From assembly GCA_035549275.1 (NCBI GenBank), contig DASZRH010000041.1:1-22659 (forward strand): a stretch of DNA of 22,659 nt, in the 5' to 3' direction. Both the position numbers and the translations under genes were made by a program. The DNA is from 2-01-FULL-49-17 sp035549275 (GTDB lineage: Bacteria; Patescibacteriota; Minisyncoccia; 2-02-FULL-40-12; GWA2-44-9). The notes beneath the pieces were generated by a model. The model saw only the letters and a program-made list of their open reading frames with translations. It was not told the DNA's origin and did no database searches. Below are positions 1 to 6,760 of this stretch, piece by piece. The first letter of the stretch is position 1, and every line of letters starts with the position of its first letter.

Positions 1-413
1 GCGCTGTTGCGCTTTACCGATTCTTCTTCGCTTACCTGAAGAGAAATAATCTTTAAATTATCCTTACCGTATAATTCTTCAAAAATCGGCAATTCGGCTT
101 CGGCCTCATACAGCGTCCGCGGCGAACCGCTCGCGACAACGCCTTTGCCCTGGCCGCGCAACGCGCGAAGCTCCTCGACAAACCACTCGAGAACTAATTT
201 CGGTTCGACAAGATCGCCGGCGGCCTTGCGGCGGATTTGTTCCCGGATGACGGCATCGCCGGGCCCGGCCTGGGCGAATTTCTTATCGATAATCTGCGAG
301 GTTTTAATTTGAACAAGACCGAGTTCCAACGCCAGCAGCGCGGCCTGGGTATCCTTGCCGGCACCGGGCGGCCCAATCAGCAATACAGCCCACAATCGCG
401 GTTCAATTTCCAT
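1..413 (-). CDS. adk: Adenylate kinase, 3' end cut by window edge
   Basis: Adenylate kinase interconverts AMP, ATP and ADP in the cytosol. The reading frame from the ATG at 413 runs open to base 1, giving 137 residues; the C-terminal part lies outside the window. Residues 14-23 read GPPGAGKDTQ, the P-loop of the family with Asp in place of the usual second Gly (GKGTQ). Residues 96-100 read GSPRT, matching the GFPRT AMP-binding motif with Phe replaced by Ser. Position after secY fits the classical secY-adk order, here interrupted by three orphan genes. An extended -10 box (TGGTATGAT) ends six bases before the ATG, so the transcript may be leaderless. The Asp in the P-loop leaves room for an adenylate-kinase-like paralogue, but adk is the best reading. 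Confidence 0.85.
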   Translation of the reverse strand, partial: MEIEPRLWAVLLIGPPGAGKDTQAALLALELGLVQIKTSQIIDKKFAQAGPGDAVIREQIRRKAAGDLVEPKLVLEWFVEELRALRGQGKGVVASGSPRTLYEAEAELPIFEELYGKDNLKIISLQVSEEESVKRNS

Positions 414-419
414 TTCTCT

Positions 420-428
420 ATCATACCA
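420..428 (-). promoter_or_regulatory. Candidate extended -10 promoter of adk
   Basis: On the minus strand TGG-TATGAT lies directly behind the U-tract of the preceding terminator. The -10 hexamer occupies 420-425 and TG sits one base upstream. No good -35 is visible at 17 bp. The predicted start would fall on or beside the adk ATG at 413, implying a leaderless mRNA. This is inference from spacing only. Confidence 0.4.
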
Positions 429-431
429 TTG

Positions 432-467
432 TAAAAAACACAGAGCCAGCTCGGAACGAGCTGGCTC
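432..467 (-). terminator. Intrinsic terminator of the 473-937 gene
   Basis: A perfect 10-bp stem (443-452 with 458-467, loop of 5) is followed on the minus strand by TGTG and a run of six T. It lies 6 bases past the stop codon of the upstream gene and isolates that gene from adk. Confidence 0.85.
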
Positions 468-472
468 AAATC

Positions 473-937
473 CTAGGTAAGCGCTGCAATCATCGGAAGA
501 AAGATTTGCCCCGTCTCATCGGCTACAAATCCATTAAGAATCAGTTCTTTTGGTTCAAACCAATCAAAGAAGTATCTCGGGATAATTTCATTCTTTTCGG
601 CTTCAATTTTTGTTATTATTCTCCGGCTTAAAAAATCTACGAATTGAGATTCTCTGCCGGGAACAATAATTAGCGGATCGGGAGAAGAATACATTCCCTT
701 CATCGTAAAGATCGCGTCCTTGAGTGAATCCGCGGGAGTATCTTCAGTATCGTGAGTCGAAAATAAAAACACTCTCTCTTGGCCGGTATTTCTATCGACA
801 ACTTTTCCAATTCCGTTATACCAAAAGTGTTCGGCTTCGTAGCAGACGTAATCGCTACCATGAGAACGAGTTTGATTTCGACGATCAGCAGTAAGCAAAA
901 TATCAAAAGAGAGACCTTCCAGGTGAAGCTCGGCCAT
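473..937 (-). CDS. Hypothetical protein, 154 aa, monocistronic
   Basis: I do not recognise this protein. The frame is open back to 1048, but the terminator of the previous gene lies at 998-1020, so the ATG at 937 (protein begins MAELHLEG) is the only sensible start. The protein has no signal peptide or obvious membrane segment, is rich in charged and aromatic residues (for example YFFDWFEPKE near the C-terminus) and looks soluble. It has its own candidate promoter (957-984) and its own terminator (432-467), so it is an independent unit between secY and adk. No catalytic motif is visible. Function unknown. Confidence 0.7.
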   Translation of the reverse strand: MAELHLEGLSFDILLTADRRNQTRSHGSDYVCYEAEHFWYNGIGKVVDRNTGQERVFLFSTHDTEDTPADSLKDAIFTMKGMYSSPDPLIIVPGRESQFVDFLSRRIITKIEAEKNEIIPRYFFDWFEPKELILNGFVADETGQIFLPMIAALT

Positions 938-956
938 ATTGTAAGGACCTGCTATC

Positions 957-984
957 AGATTAACAATTGACGAACCGCTGTCAA
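957..984 (-). promoter_or_regulatory. Candidate sigma70-type promoter of the 473-937 gene
   Basis: On the minus strand a perfect TTGACA (979-984) is separated by 16 bp from TAATCT (957-962, 3 of 6 matches to TATAAT). The -35 box follows directly after the U-tract of the upstream terminator. The predicted start would give a leader of roughly 12 nt before the ATG at 937. Confidence 0.4.
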
Positions 985-990
985 CTATAC

Positions 991-1020
991 AAAAACAGCG
1001 GCGGCCGAAACGGCCGCCGC
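991..1020 (-). terminator. Intrinsic terminator of the 1023-1382 gene
   Basis: An all-GC 10-bp stem (998-1007 with 1011-1020, 3-nt loop) is followed on the minus strand by TG and five T. It begins two bases after the stop codon at 1023. Confidence 0.9.
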
Positions 1021-1022
1021 GT

Positions 1023-1382
1023 TCAGTTTGAATCACGGCTTTCGTCAATTATTCCCGCAATCGCAGGTTCAGGAAGCTTGATATTCAGTTCTTTCTCCAG
1101 CTCAATCCGAATAAGCGAGAGAACCTGGTGTATGTTCTCAACCCAGCCCGAATCAAAGGCAGTTACTCCAAATTCCCCCGCCGGCGGCAGCTGCCGAATC
1201 CGGTCGTAATATTCCTGCGAAAGCGAATAGCACTTTTCAAACAGAGCCGGCGCGGCGTGATCGGTAATGGCCAGATCACGCTGGGCGGGCCGACAGATTT
1301 GATCCTGCAGATAGAACACGAGTACCGAACCAAGCGGCGCAAATTTAGCGTCAATCCGCTCGAAAAGTTCCTGATAAGTCAT
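1023..1382 (-). CDS. Hypothetical protein, 119 aa, monocistronic
   Basis: Not recognised. The frame is open back to 1424, but an upstream start would lie in the terminator region of the previous gene and in a likely promoter, so the ATG at 1382 (MTYQELFERIDAKF) is preferred. The sequence is mostly amphipathic and helix-prone, with a C-terminal stretch around LIRIELEKELNIKLPEP; there is no signal peptide, no membrane segment and no known catalytic motif. It is flanked by its own extended -10 promoter and its own terminator, like its two neighbours. It may be a small cytosolic accessory protein restricted to a lineage; that is a guess. Confidence 0.65.
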   Translation of the reverse strand: MTYQELFERIDAKFAPLGSVLVFYLQDQICRPAQRDLAITDHAAPALFEKCYSLSQEYYDRIRQLPPAGEFGVTAFDSGWVENIHQVLSLIRIELEKELNIKLPEPAIAGIIDESRDSN

Positions 1383-1395
1383 AGGTGCTGACCGT

Positions 1396-1424
1396 TTTAT
1401 ATCACGCCAAACCCCAAAAAACAA
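1396..1424 (-). promoter_or_regulatory. Candidate promoter of the 1023-1382 gene
   Basis: On the minus strand TTGTTT (1419-1424, within the U-tract of the upstream terminator) is 17 bp from TATAAA (1396-1401), which is preceded by TGA (extended -10). The predicted start leaves a leader of only about 7 nt. Confidence 0.5.
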
Positions 1425-1447
1425 TCAACGGCGCCAAAGGCGCCGTT
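1416..1447 (-). terminator. Intrinsic terminator of the 1447-1923 gene
   Basis: A perfect 9-bp stem (1427-1435 with 1439-1447, 3-nt loop) overlaps the stop codon of the gene and is followed on the minus strand by GATTG and six T. Confidence 0.85.
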
Positions 1448-1923
1448 TAGGTCTTGCAGTCGTAAACAAGTTTTTCGACTGCTTCGCGAATCGCATCACT
1501 AATTTCAATAGAGATATTTGCATCTCCGTCATGTCCCGTTCCAGGACCAGGAATATTGAGAAACTCCTTATAGCGGATGAATTTCCCTTGCACCGCAGAG
1601 CTGCCGCCGTATTGAGAGATCATCCATCCAGCTGTTTTTTCAATATGACCGTCAACCAGAAAAGCATGTATCAGATCATCGTGAGAGAAGACCACCTGCC
1701 CTGATACAAATTGATCAAGGCCAATATAACCTACCCGCCATTTAACAAGCCATTGATCTTGTGATCTTTGTATAATAAGTTCGGCAGCACTCGCTTGAAT
1801 AATTAGGGTATCCCTAAAGATGCTCGTACAGACAATTTTATCCATCTTGTGGCTATGAGTATGATGCCAAACGGGCGCATTCCCGTTAAACATATGCATC
1901 TCGGGTCGTTTTTGATCTATCAT
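1447..1923 (-). CDS. Hypothetical protein, 158 aa, monocistronic
   Basis: Not recognised. It starts at the ATG at 1923 (MIDQKRPEMHMF); a later Met is possible. Residues 20-25 are His-rich (HHTHSH), the middle has short beta-prone segments, and the C-terminal third reads like a helix (ISDAIREAVEKLVYDCKT) preceded by a Gly/Asp-rich loop (GPGTGHDGDANI). No membrane segment or signal peptide is seen. The stop codon is built into its own terminator hairpin, and a perfect TTGACA lies upstream at 1963-1968. It follows secY after 59 bases with no visible secY terminator, so it could also be reached by read-through from the ribosomal operon. Confidence 0.7.
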   Translation of the reverse strand: MIDQKRPEMHMFNGNAPVWHHTHSHKMDKIVCTSIFRDTLIIQASAAELIIQRSQDQWLVKWRVGYIGLDQFVSGQVVFSHDDLIHAFLVDGHIEKTAGWMISQYGGSSAVQGKFIRYKEFLNIPGPGTGHDGDANISIEISDAIREAVEKLVYDCKT

Positions 1924-1939
1924 GATAAGAACCGAGAGA

Positions 1940-1968
1940 AAGCTATCAAGCTACCAGTAGAATGTCAA
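1940..1968 (-). promoter_or_regulatory. Candidate promoter of the 1447-1923 gene
   Basis: On the minus strand a perfect TTGACA (1963-1968) is 17 bp from TAGCTT (1940-1945, 3 of 6 to TATAAT). The -10 is poor, so this is a weak call. It would give a leader of about 10 nt. Confidence 0.3.
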
Positions 1969-1981
1969 CGGTTTAACAATC

Positions 1982-3244
1982 CTAGTATTCGTACATCGAG
2001 AGCTGGGCGTCGAGTTGTTTCATGATTTCCAGAGCCACGGAAACCACGATAAGGATTGAAGTGCCGCCGACCGCAAAATCGGTGATGGTAGTCGAACGCT
2101 GAACAATATTTGGCAAGACTGCAATAATACCAAGGAAGACGGCGCCGACAAGCGTAATCCGAGTCAGGAGATGATACAAGAACTGGGCCGTCGCCGGACC
2201 GGGACGAATACCGGGAATATATCCGCCTTGCTTCTGGATATTTTCAGAGATTGATTTCGGATCGAATGTAACCGCCGTGTAGAAGTACGTGAAAAGAAAT
2301 ACCAATAAGAAATAGATGACTGCGTACAAAACGCTGGTTGGCTGGAGATGCTGATTTAACGTCGTGGCAACACGGGAAATAATCGCCACTTTGCTGCCGG
2401 CAAAAAAGCTTGCCAGCATGCCCGGGAACAGCAGCAAAGACAAGGCGAAGATAATCGGAATCACGCCGGCGTTGTTGATTCGCATCGGCAGATAGGTTGA
2501 AACGCCGCCGAAAACTTTGGAGCCGCGGACGCGGCGCGCATAATTAACGGGGATGTTGCGCTGGGCTTCGCTGATGAATACAACGCCCGTCACGACGACC
2601 AGGGCCAGAACCACAAACGTCAGATAACTGAAGAACAGCGTCGAGTTGTATTTAAAAATCGCCTGCTGGAATTCGACGGGAAAATGCGACACAATGCCCG
2701 CAAAAATTAGTACCGAGACGCCGTTGCCGATATTTTTCTCCGAGATTAGTTCGCCAAGCCACATCAGGAAAATACTGCCGGCGACAACTACCCCCAGCAC
2801 GGTAATCCACTGCAAGGGATCAAGGTACGAGACAACTCCTTGGCGCTGCAGCGAAACCAAGAAGGCCAAACCCTGCAACGCCGCAAACGGCACGGTGAGC
2901 AATCGGGAATACTGATTGAATCGAGCACGTCCGGCTTCGCCTTCATGCTTGTACATCTGTTCCAAACCCGGAAATATCATCGTCAACAGCTGCATGACGA
3001 TCGAAGCCGAAATATACGGCCCCAAGGCAAGCATAACCACCGAAAGCTGGGAAATTGAACCGCCGGTCAATGCCGAGAGAAGGCCATAGAACTGGTTATT
3101 CGCAAAGAAATTGCGCAGCTGATCGGCATCAATGTATGGCACGGGAATATTGGCCGCCAAACGATAGACGACAAGCACGCCCAATACGAACAGGATTTTA
3201 TTCCGAAGCTCTTTCTTCTTAAAAAGTTGGAGAAAACGGTTCAT
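1982..3244 (-). CDS. secY: Preprotein translocase subunit SecY
   Basis: SecY is the pore subunit of the Sec translocon in the cytoplasmic membrane, working with SecE, SecG and SecA. The 420-residue protein is close to the usual length and shows about ten hydrophobic segments. Diagnostic stretches are the N-terminal first helix ending in AANIPVPYID, GNGVSVLIFAGIV, QRNIPVNYARRV in the cytosolic loop, RINNAGVIPIIFA, and SISENIQKQGGYIPGIRPG before the last helices. It is the last recognisable gene of the spc-type cluster, 17 bases after rplO. No Shine-Dalgarno motif precedes the ATG at 3244. Confidence 0.97.
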   Translation of the reverse strand: MNRFLQLFKKKELRNKILFVLGVLVVYRLAANIPVPYIDADQLRNFFANNQFYGLLSALTGGSISQLSVVMLALGPYISASIVMQLLTMIFPGLEQMYKHEGEAGRARFNQYSRLLTVPFAALQGLAFLVSLQRQGVVSYLDPLQWITVLGVVVAGSIFLMWLGELISEKNIGNGVSVLIFAGIVSHFPVEFQQAIFKYNSTLFFSYLTFVVLALVVVTGVVFISEAQRNIPVNYARRVRGSKVFGGVSTYLPMRINNAGVIPIIFALSLLLFPGMLASFFAGSKVAIISRVATTLNQHLQPTSVLYAVIYFLLVFLFTYFYTAVTFDPKSISENIQKQGGYIPGIRPGPATAQFLYHLLTRITLVGAVFLGIIAVLPNIVQRSTTITDFAVGGTSILIVVSVALEIMKQLDAQLSMYEY

Positions 3245-3260
3245 GAGGATCGAAAGGAAT

Positions 3261-3734
3261 TTAAGCGATCGTTCCGCCGGCCTTTAGTATCGCATCTTTT
3301 GCCGATGCTGAAAAGGCAAACCCTTCAAATGAAACTTTCTTCTTGAGCGTGCCGCCTCCGAGAACTTTGACGCCGGCACGGGCATCGAGAATAATTCCGG
3401 CTTCAACAAGCATCTCCGGCGTAACGCGAGCCTTGTCGTCAAAGCGATTGAATACATCCAAATTCACCGCCGCCGGCTTAGCGTGGCGAAGCTGGTAATA
3501 GCGGTGCTTGCGATGCGGCCGGTTGGAACCGGGCTTTTTGGAAGCGCCGCGCTGTTTCGGGAACAGCTGCCAGAGGCGATTGTCGCCGCCTCGGAACCCC
3601 GGCTTTACGCCCGCGCCCGCGCGCGACTTCTGCCCTTTCGTGCCTTTGCCGGCATAGGTGCCCTTTTTGCCGCCGCGGCCGACGCGTTTGCCGTAGGTAC
3701 GGGGAGTTTTAGGTTTTAATTGGTGTAATTGCAT
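3261..3734 (-). CDS. rplO: 50S ribosomal protein L15 (uL15)
   Basis: L15 binds 23S rRNA and is a late assembly protein of the large subunit. At 157 residues it has normal length. The basic N-terminal region holds the family signature: RVGRGGKKGTYAGKG, then KGQKSRAGAG and FRGGDNRLWQLFPK; the C-terminal globular part reads VKVLGGGTLKKK. It follows rpsE after only 10 bases. In most bacteria rpmD (uL30) would stand between rpsE and rplO; here there is no room for it. Confidence 0.97.
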   Translation of the reverse strand: MQLHQLKPKTPRTYGKRVGRGGKKGTYAGKGTKGQKSRAGAGVKPGFRGGDNRLWQLFPKQRGASKKPGSNRPHRKHRYYQLRHAKPAAVNLDVFNRFDDKARVTPEMLVEAGIILDARAGVKVLGGGTLKKKVSFEGFAFSASAKDAILKAGGTIA

Positions 3735-3744
3735 GATCAGATGT

Positions 3745-4356
3745 TTATTTGACTCGGAGTTTCTGAAGCGCGACGATTGTCGCCATCGCGATGTTAACTT
3801 TGTTGTTGGTGCGCTCGATGAGCTTGCCGGTCAAACCGGTAATGCCCGAAAGTTTAGCCACGACGCGGACGGGACCGCCGGCTTTTACGCCGCCGCGGGC
3901 TGGTTTCAAAATAACGACGGCGCTAGAATATTTGGCTTCAACCTGATACGGAATAGTGCCGTTTTTCAACGGAATCGTGATGAGGTTCTTGCGAGCCTGG
4001 TTAACGCCTTTCTGAACGGCTTGGGCAACATCTTTGCCCTTGGCCATACCGACGCCGACGCGGCCTTTGCCGTCGCCGATTACCACCGTCGAACGGAACG
4101 AGAAGCGCTTGCCGCCTTTGGTCACGCGAGACACGCGAGCAAGTTCAAGCACTTTTTGATCGAATTCCGACTTGGGCCGGTCGCCTTGGGGACCGCGGCC
4201 GCGGCGCATGCCACCACGTCCACCCCGCCCGCCGCGCCGATCCATGCCGCCGCGGCCGCGGTCTGACGAAGTTTCCGCCGGTGTCGCTGCGGCCGGCTGT
4301 TCAGCCGGAGCGAGCGGTGCGACAGGGGTCTGATTGTTATGCAACTCTTGTTCCAT
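3745..4356 (-). CDS. rpsE: 30S ribosomal protein S5 (uS5) with RGG-rich N-terminal extension
   Basis: S5 sits at the mRNA entry side of the small subunit and contributes to decoding accuracy. The conserved S5 domain begins near residue 63 (SEFDQKVLELARVSRV) and includes FRSTVVIGDGKGRVGVGMAKG and the C-terminal AKLSGITGLTGKL. Residues 1-62 are an extra, low-complexity tail: an Ala/Pro-rich start followed at about 33-58 by repeated RGG/GRGG units. The protein is therefore about 40 residues longer than E. coli S5. Start at 4356 is 3 bases after the rplR stop. The tail is likely to be a disordered RNA-binding segment (inference). Confidence 0.96.
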   Translation of the reverse strand: MEQELHNNQTPVAPLAPAEQPAAATPAETSSDRGRGGMDRRGGRGGRGGMRRGRGPQGDRPKSEFDQKVLELARVSRVTKGGKRFSFRSTVVIGDGKGRVGVGMAKGKDVAQAVQKGVNQARKNLITIPLKNGTIPYQVEAKYSSAVVILKPARGGVKAGGPVRVVAKLSGITGLTGKLIERTNNKVNIAMATIVALQKLRVK

Positions 4357-4359
4357 GAT

Positions 4360-4719
4360 TTATAATTTAATGCCGTTTTCGCGCAAGGTATCGGCGACGG
4401 CTTTTACACGGCCATGATAGGCAAATCCGCCGCGATCAAAAATCGCTTCGGTGATGCCGGCCGCTTTGGCTTTCTCGGCCAGCGACTTGGCAACTGCAAT
4501 CTCACGCTCGGTCTTGGTGCCTTTGGCTTTGATCTTGTCTGCCGCAACAACCTGGCTGCTCAAAATCGTCTTGCCGGCGGCGTCATCGATAAACTGAATA
4601 AACAAATTGCGGTTGCTCTTGAAGACGGCCACGCGCGGACGGGAAGCCGTACCGGAGATTTTGGCCCGGATACGAACGTGTCGGCGATTCTTATTGATAT
4701 GTTTCTGGAGTCTGTTCAT
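4360..4719 (-). CDS. rplR: 50S ribosomal protein L18 (uL18)
   Basis: L18 binds 5S rRNA with L5 and docks it onto the central protuberance. The ATG at 4719 gives 119 residues beginning MNRLQKHINKNRRHVRIRAK, the usual L18 start; the frame is open farther upstream, but that part lies inside rplF. Conserved parts are SGTASRPRVAVFKSNRNLF, the AAGKTIL segment, and the C-terminal FDRGGFAYHGRVKAVADTLRE. It begins 10 bases after the rplF stop and ends 3 bases before rpsE. Confidence 0.96.
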   Translation of the reverse strand: MNRLQKHINKNRRHVRIRAKISGTASRPRVAVFKSNRNLFIQFIDDAAGKTILSSQVVAADKIKAKGTKTEREIAVAKSLAEKAKAAGITEAIFDRGGFAYHGRVKAVADTLRENGIKL

Positions 4720-4729
4720 GGACGTAAGA

Positions 4730-5275
4730 TTAACCGCTCGCGGCCGCTTTCTTACCGGCTTTGCGGCGAATAATTTCGCCGGCATAGCGGATGCCGCTGC
4801 CTTTATACGGTTCGGGCGGGCGATAAGTGCGGATTTTAGCCGCAATCTTGCCGATCGCTTCTTTATCCGGACCCTGAATACGAATGGTATTCTTTTCGGC
4901 TTTGAATGTCACGCCTTCAGCGCCCTGAATTAGAATCGGATGAGAAAAGCCCAGGCCGAGTTCAAGGTCGCTGCCTTTGACGTTTGCTTTGTAACCAACG
5001 CCCTGGAATTCCAGGACTGTTTCGAATCCCTCCGAAACCCCGAGCACCATGTTCTGGAGAAGCGAACGGGCCAACCCCCAATACATGCGGCCGTCGCGGG
5101 TCGTTTTATCTTCCGGCGTAACGATCAGCTGCTGGCCATCCACCGCCGCTGACACGTGCGGCGGAATGGGCTTGACCAGGGTTCCTTTCGGCCCTTTGGC
5201 GGTGACGGAGTCGCCACTGACCGTGACCTGAACGCCGCTGGGAATCGTAATTGGTTTTTTGCCGATTTTAGACAT
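4730..5275 (-). CDS. rplF: 50S ribosomal protein L6 (uL6)
   Basis: L6 is a two-domain large-subunit protein near the factor-binding site and sarcin-ricin loop. The 181-residue protein starts MSKIGKKPITIPSGVQV and carries GPKGTL, then FQGVGYKANVKGSDLELGLGFSHP in the second domain and GKIAAKIRTYRPPEPYKGSGI with RYAGEIIRRKAGK at the C-terminus. All are family hallmarks. It is 7 bases downstream of rpsH and 10 bases upstream of rplR. Confidence 0.97.
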   Translation of the reverse strand: MSKIGKKPITIPSGVQVTVSGDSVTAKGPKGTLVKPIPPHVSAAVDGQQLIVTPEDKTTRDGRMYWGLARSLLQNMVLGVSEGFETVLEFQGVGYKANVKGSDLELGLGFSHPILIQGAEGVTFKAEKNTIRIQGPDKEAIGKIAAKIRTYRPPEPYKGSGIRYAGEIIRRKAGKKAAASG

Positions 5276-5282
5276 AGGTGTA

Positions 5283-5702
5283 TTACCAGACTTCGCAAAT
5301 TAACTCGCCGCCGACACCGGCTTTCTTGGCATCCCGTGAACTCATGACGCCCTTGGATGTGGAAATGATGGCGATGCCGTGGCCAGAACGGACCGGCTTG
5401 ATTTGGCTAGCAGTCACATACATATGGCGCGAGGGTTTGCTGACGATATTCACGCCGTTCAGACTGCCCATGCCGTCCTCGTATTTGAGCGTGATCAGAA
5501 TATATTCATGCTCGGTCTTTTTGTTGGAGCCAGGATGAGCGGGCTTTTTGACGCGTTCAATCGCCGCCACGTAGCCCGCCTGCTGAAGAATATTTCCGAT
5601 CGCCCACTTTATTTTTGAGAACGGAATCAAAACCTGCTCGTGCCGGACGGCTTGAGCATTCTTGATTCGTATTAACATGTCAGCAATGGGATAGTTTACC
5701 AT
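5283..5702 (-). CDS. rpsH: 30S ribosomal protein S8 (uS8)
   Basis: S8 binds helix 21 of 16S rRNA and, in E. coli, represses the spc operon. At 139 residues it is slightly longer than usual. It begins VNYPIADMLIRIKNAQAV and ends with the diagnostic GHGIAIISTSKGVMSSRDAKKAGVGG block. Its ATG overlaps the last codons of the S14 gene (7-nt overlap), suggesting translational coupling. A small insertion reads AHPGSNKKTEHEYI in the middle. Confidence 0.97.
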   Translation of the reverse strand: MVNYPIADMLIRIKNAQAVRHEQVLIPFSKIKWAIGNILQQAGYVAAIERVKKPAHPGSNKKTEHEYILITLKYEDGMGSLNGVNIVSKPSRHMYVTASQIKPVRSGHGIAIISTSKGVMSSRDAKKAGVGGELICEVW

Positions 5703-5881
5703 GATGATTTTTTAACGCCCGGGAGCAATCCTTGGCTCGCCAATTCCCGGAAGTGGATTCGGCAGACGCCGAATCGGCGCATGTAGCCGCCCTTGCGGCC
5801 GCACAGAAAACAACGGTTGACCGTTCGGCTGGAAAACTTGGGCTTCTTGGCTGAACGCGCGATTGTTGATTTCTTGGCCAT
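5696..5881 (-). CDS. rpsN: 30S ribosomal protein S14, short zinc-type, last zinc ligand His
   Basis: S14 of the short zinc-binding class (61 residues, type Z) in the head of the small subunit. The basic N-terminus MAKKSTIARSAKKPKF and the end GLLPGVKKSSW are typical. The zinc site of this class is two CxxC pairs; here the first is C24-x2-C27, but the second reads C40-R-I-H43, so the fourth ligand is His instead of Cys. C3H coordination is chemically reasonable, so the protein may still bind zinc. It lies 5 bases after rplE and overlaps rpsH. Confidence 0.95.
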   Translation of the reverse strand: MAKKSTIARSAKKPKFSSRTVNRCFLCGRKGGYMRRFGVCRIHFRELASQGLLPGVKKSSW

Positions 5882-5886
5882 AGGAT

Positions 5887-6432
5887 TTATTTTGATTTGC
5901 GAAGCGGGAAGCCCAGATGTTTGAACAGCGCGAAGCCTTGCTCCCGATTTCCGGCTGTGGTTACAAACGTAACCTGCAAGCCGAAAATATCTTTTACATT
6001 TTCATAATTCAACTCGGGGAAAATACTGGATTCTTTGATGCCGTAATTTAAATTGCCGAACTTGTCGATATTGCGCGGGTCGATTCCCTGGAAATCTCGG
6101 GATCGCGGCAAGGCGATATTGATGAACCGATTCACGAAATCAGCCATGCGCGCGCCGCGGAGCGTAACCGAGATTCCCACAGGAACGCCTTCGCGGATTT
6201 TGAAACTGGCGATTGATTTTTTGGCCATTCGGAAAACAGGTTTCTGGCCGGACAGCTTTTCGATGTCGCCGGCAATGCGCTCCAAGATTTTCTGCTCCTT
6301 GGTCAGACGGCCGACGCCGGTGTTAATTACGACCTTCTCAAGCTTCGGCACAGCCATGACATTGGCAATGCCAAATTCCTTCTGCATCGCAGGAATGATT
6401 GTCTTTCGATAGTGTTGCAGAAAGGTAGTCAT
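5887..6432 (-). CDS. rplE: 50S ribosomal protein L5 (uL5)
   Basis: L5 binds 5S rRNA and contacts the P-site tRNA in the central protuberance. The start is placed at ATG 6432 (MTTFLQHYRKTIIPAMQKEFG), matching where L5 proteins begin; a longer frame to 6468 would overlap rplX. Signature segments are VPKLEKVVINTGVG, the GQKPVFRMAKKSIASFKIREG block and FPELNYENVKDIFGLQVTFVT. Length 181 residues is normal. The gap to rplX is 14 bases, without a Shine-Dalgarno motif. Confidence 0.96.
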   Translation of the reverse strand: MTTFLQHYRKTIIPAMQKEFGIANVMAVPKLEKVVINTGVGRLTKEQKILERIAGDIEKLSGQKPVFRMAKKSIASFKIREGVPVGISVTLRGARMADFVNRFINIALPRSRDFQGIDPRNIDKFGNLNYGIKESSIFPELNYENVKDIFGLQVTFVTTAGNREQGFALFKHLGFPLRKSK

Positions 6433-6446
6433 GGTGAAAAGCGGGC

Positions 6447-6755
6447 TTATGATATCGTATTTTGGCACTTTTTACAAATGCGAAGCTTGGTATCCCCGTC
6501 CACGCGATATCCGACGCGAGTCGGTTTGCCGCAGGACTTGCAGACGACCGCCACGCTGGCGGCGCTGACCGGGCGCTCTTTGCTGATAATCTGGCCGGTC
6601 TGACCCTGTTGGCGGGCGCGGGTATGACGGCGAAGCATATTCAAGCCTTCGACAACCACGCGATCCATATCCGGCATAACCGAAATGACCTTGCCGGTTT
6701 TGCCTCGGTCTTTGCCGTTCAACATGATGACATTGTCGCCTTTGCGGATTTTCAT
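6447..6755 (-). CDS. rplX: 50S ribosomal protein L24 (uL24) with C4 zinc ribbon
   Basis: L24 is an assembly initiator that binds the 5' domain of 23S rRNA. The KOW motif is at the N-terminus (MKIRKGDNVIMLNGKDRGKTG). Four cysteines in two CxxC pairs (C72, C75, C94, C97) form a likely zinc ribbon at the C-terminus, present in many but not all bacterial L24 proteins. Length 102 is normal. Five bases separate it from rplN. Confidence 0.96.
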   Translation of the reverse strand: MKIRKGDNVIMLNGKDRGKTGKVISVMPDMDRVVVEGLNMLRRHTRARQQGQTGQIISKERPVSAASVAVVCKSCGKPTRVGYRVDGDTKLRICKKCQNTIS

Positions 6756-6760
6756 GATAG

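Noticed and set aside
3733..4266. Long plus-strand open frame opposite rpsE
   Set aside because: It is an antisense shadow of rpsE produced by GC-rich codons; the minus-strand protein is a clear S5.
4720..4845. Longer start for rplR (also rplE to 6468, rpmC to 7659, rpsL to 17269, rplC to 12051)
   Set aside because: The extra residues lie in the preceding gene, a leader or a promoter and do not resemble the family; the internal ATG gives the standard N-terminus.
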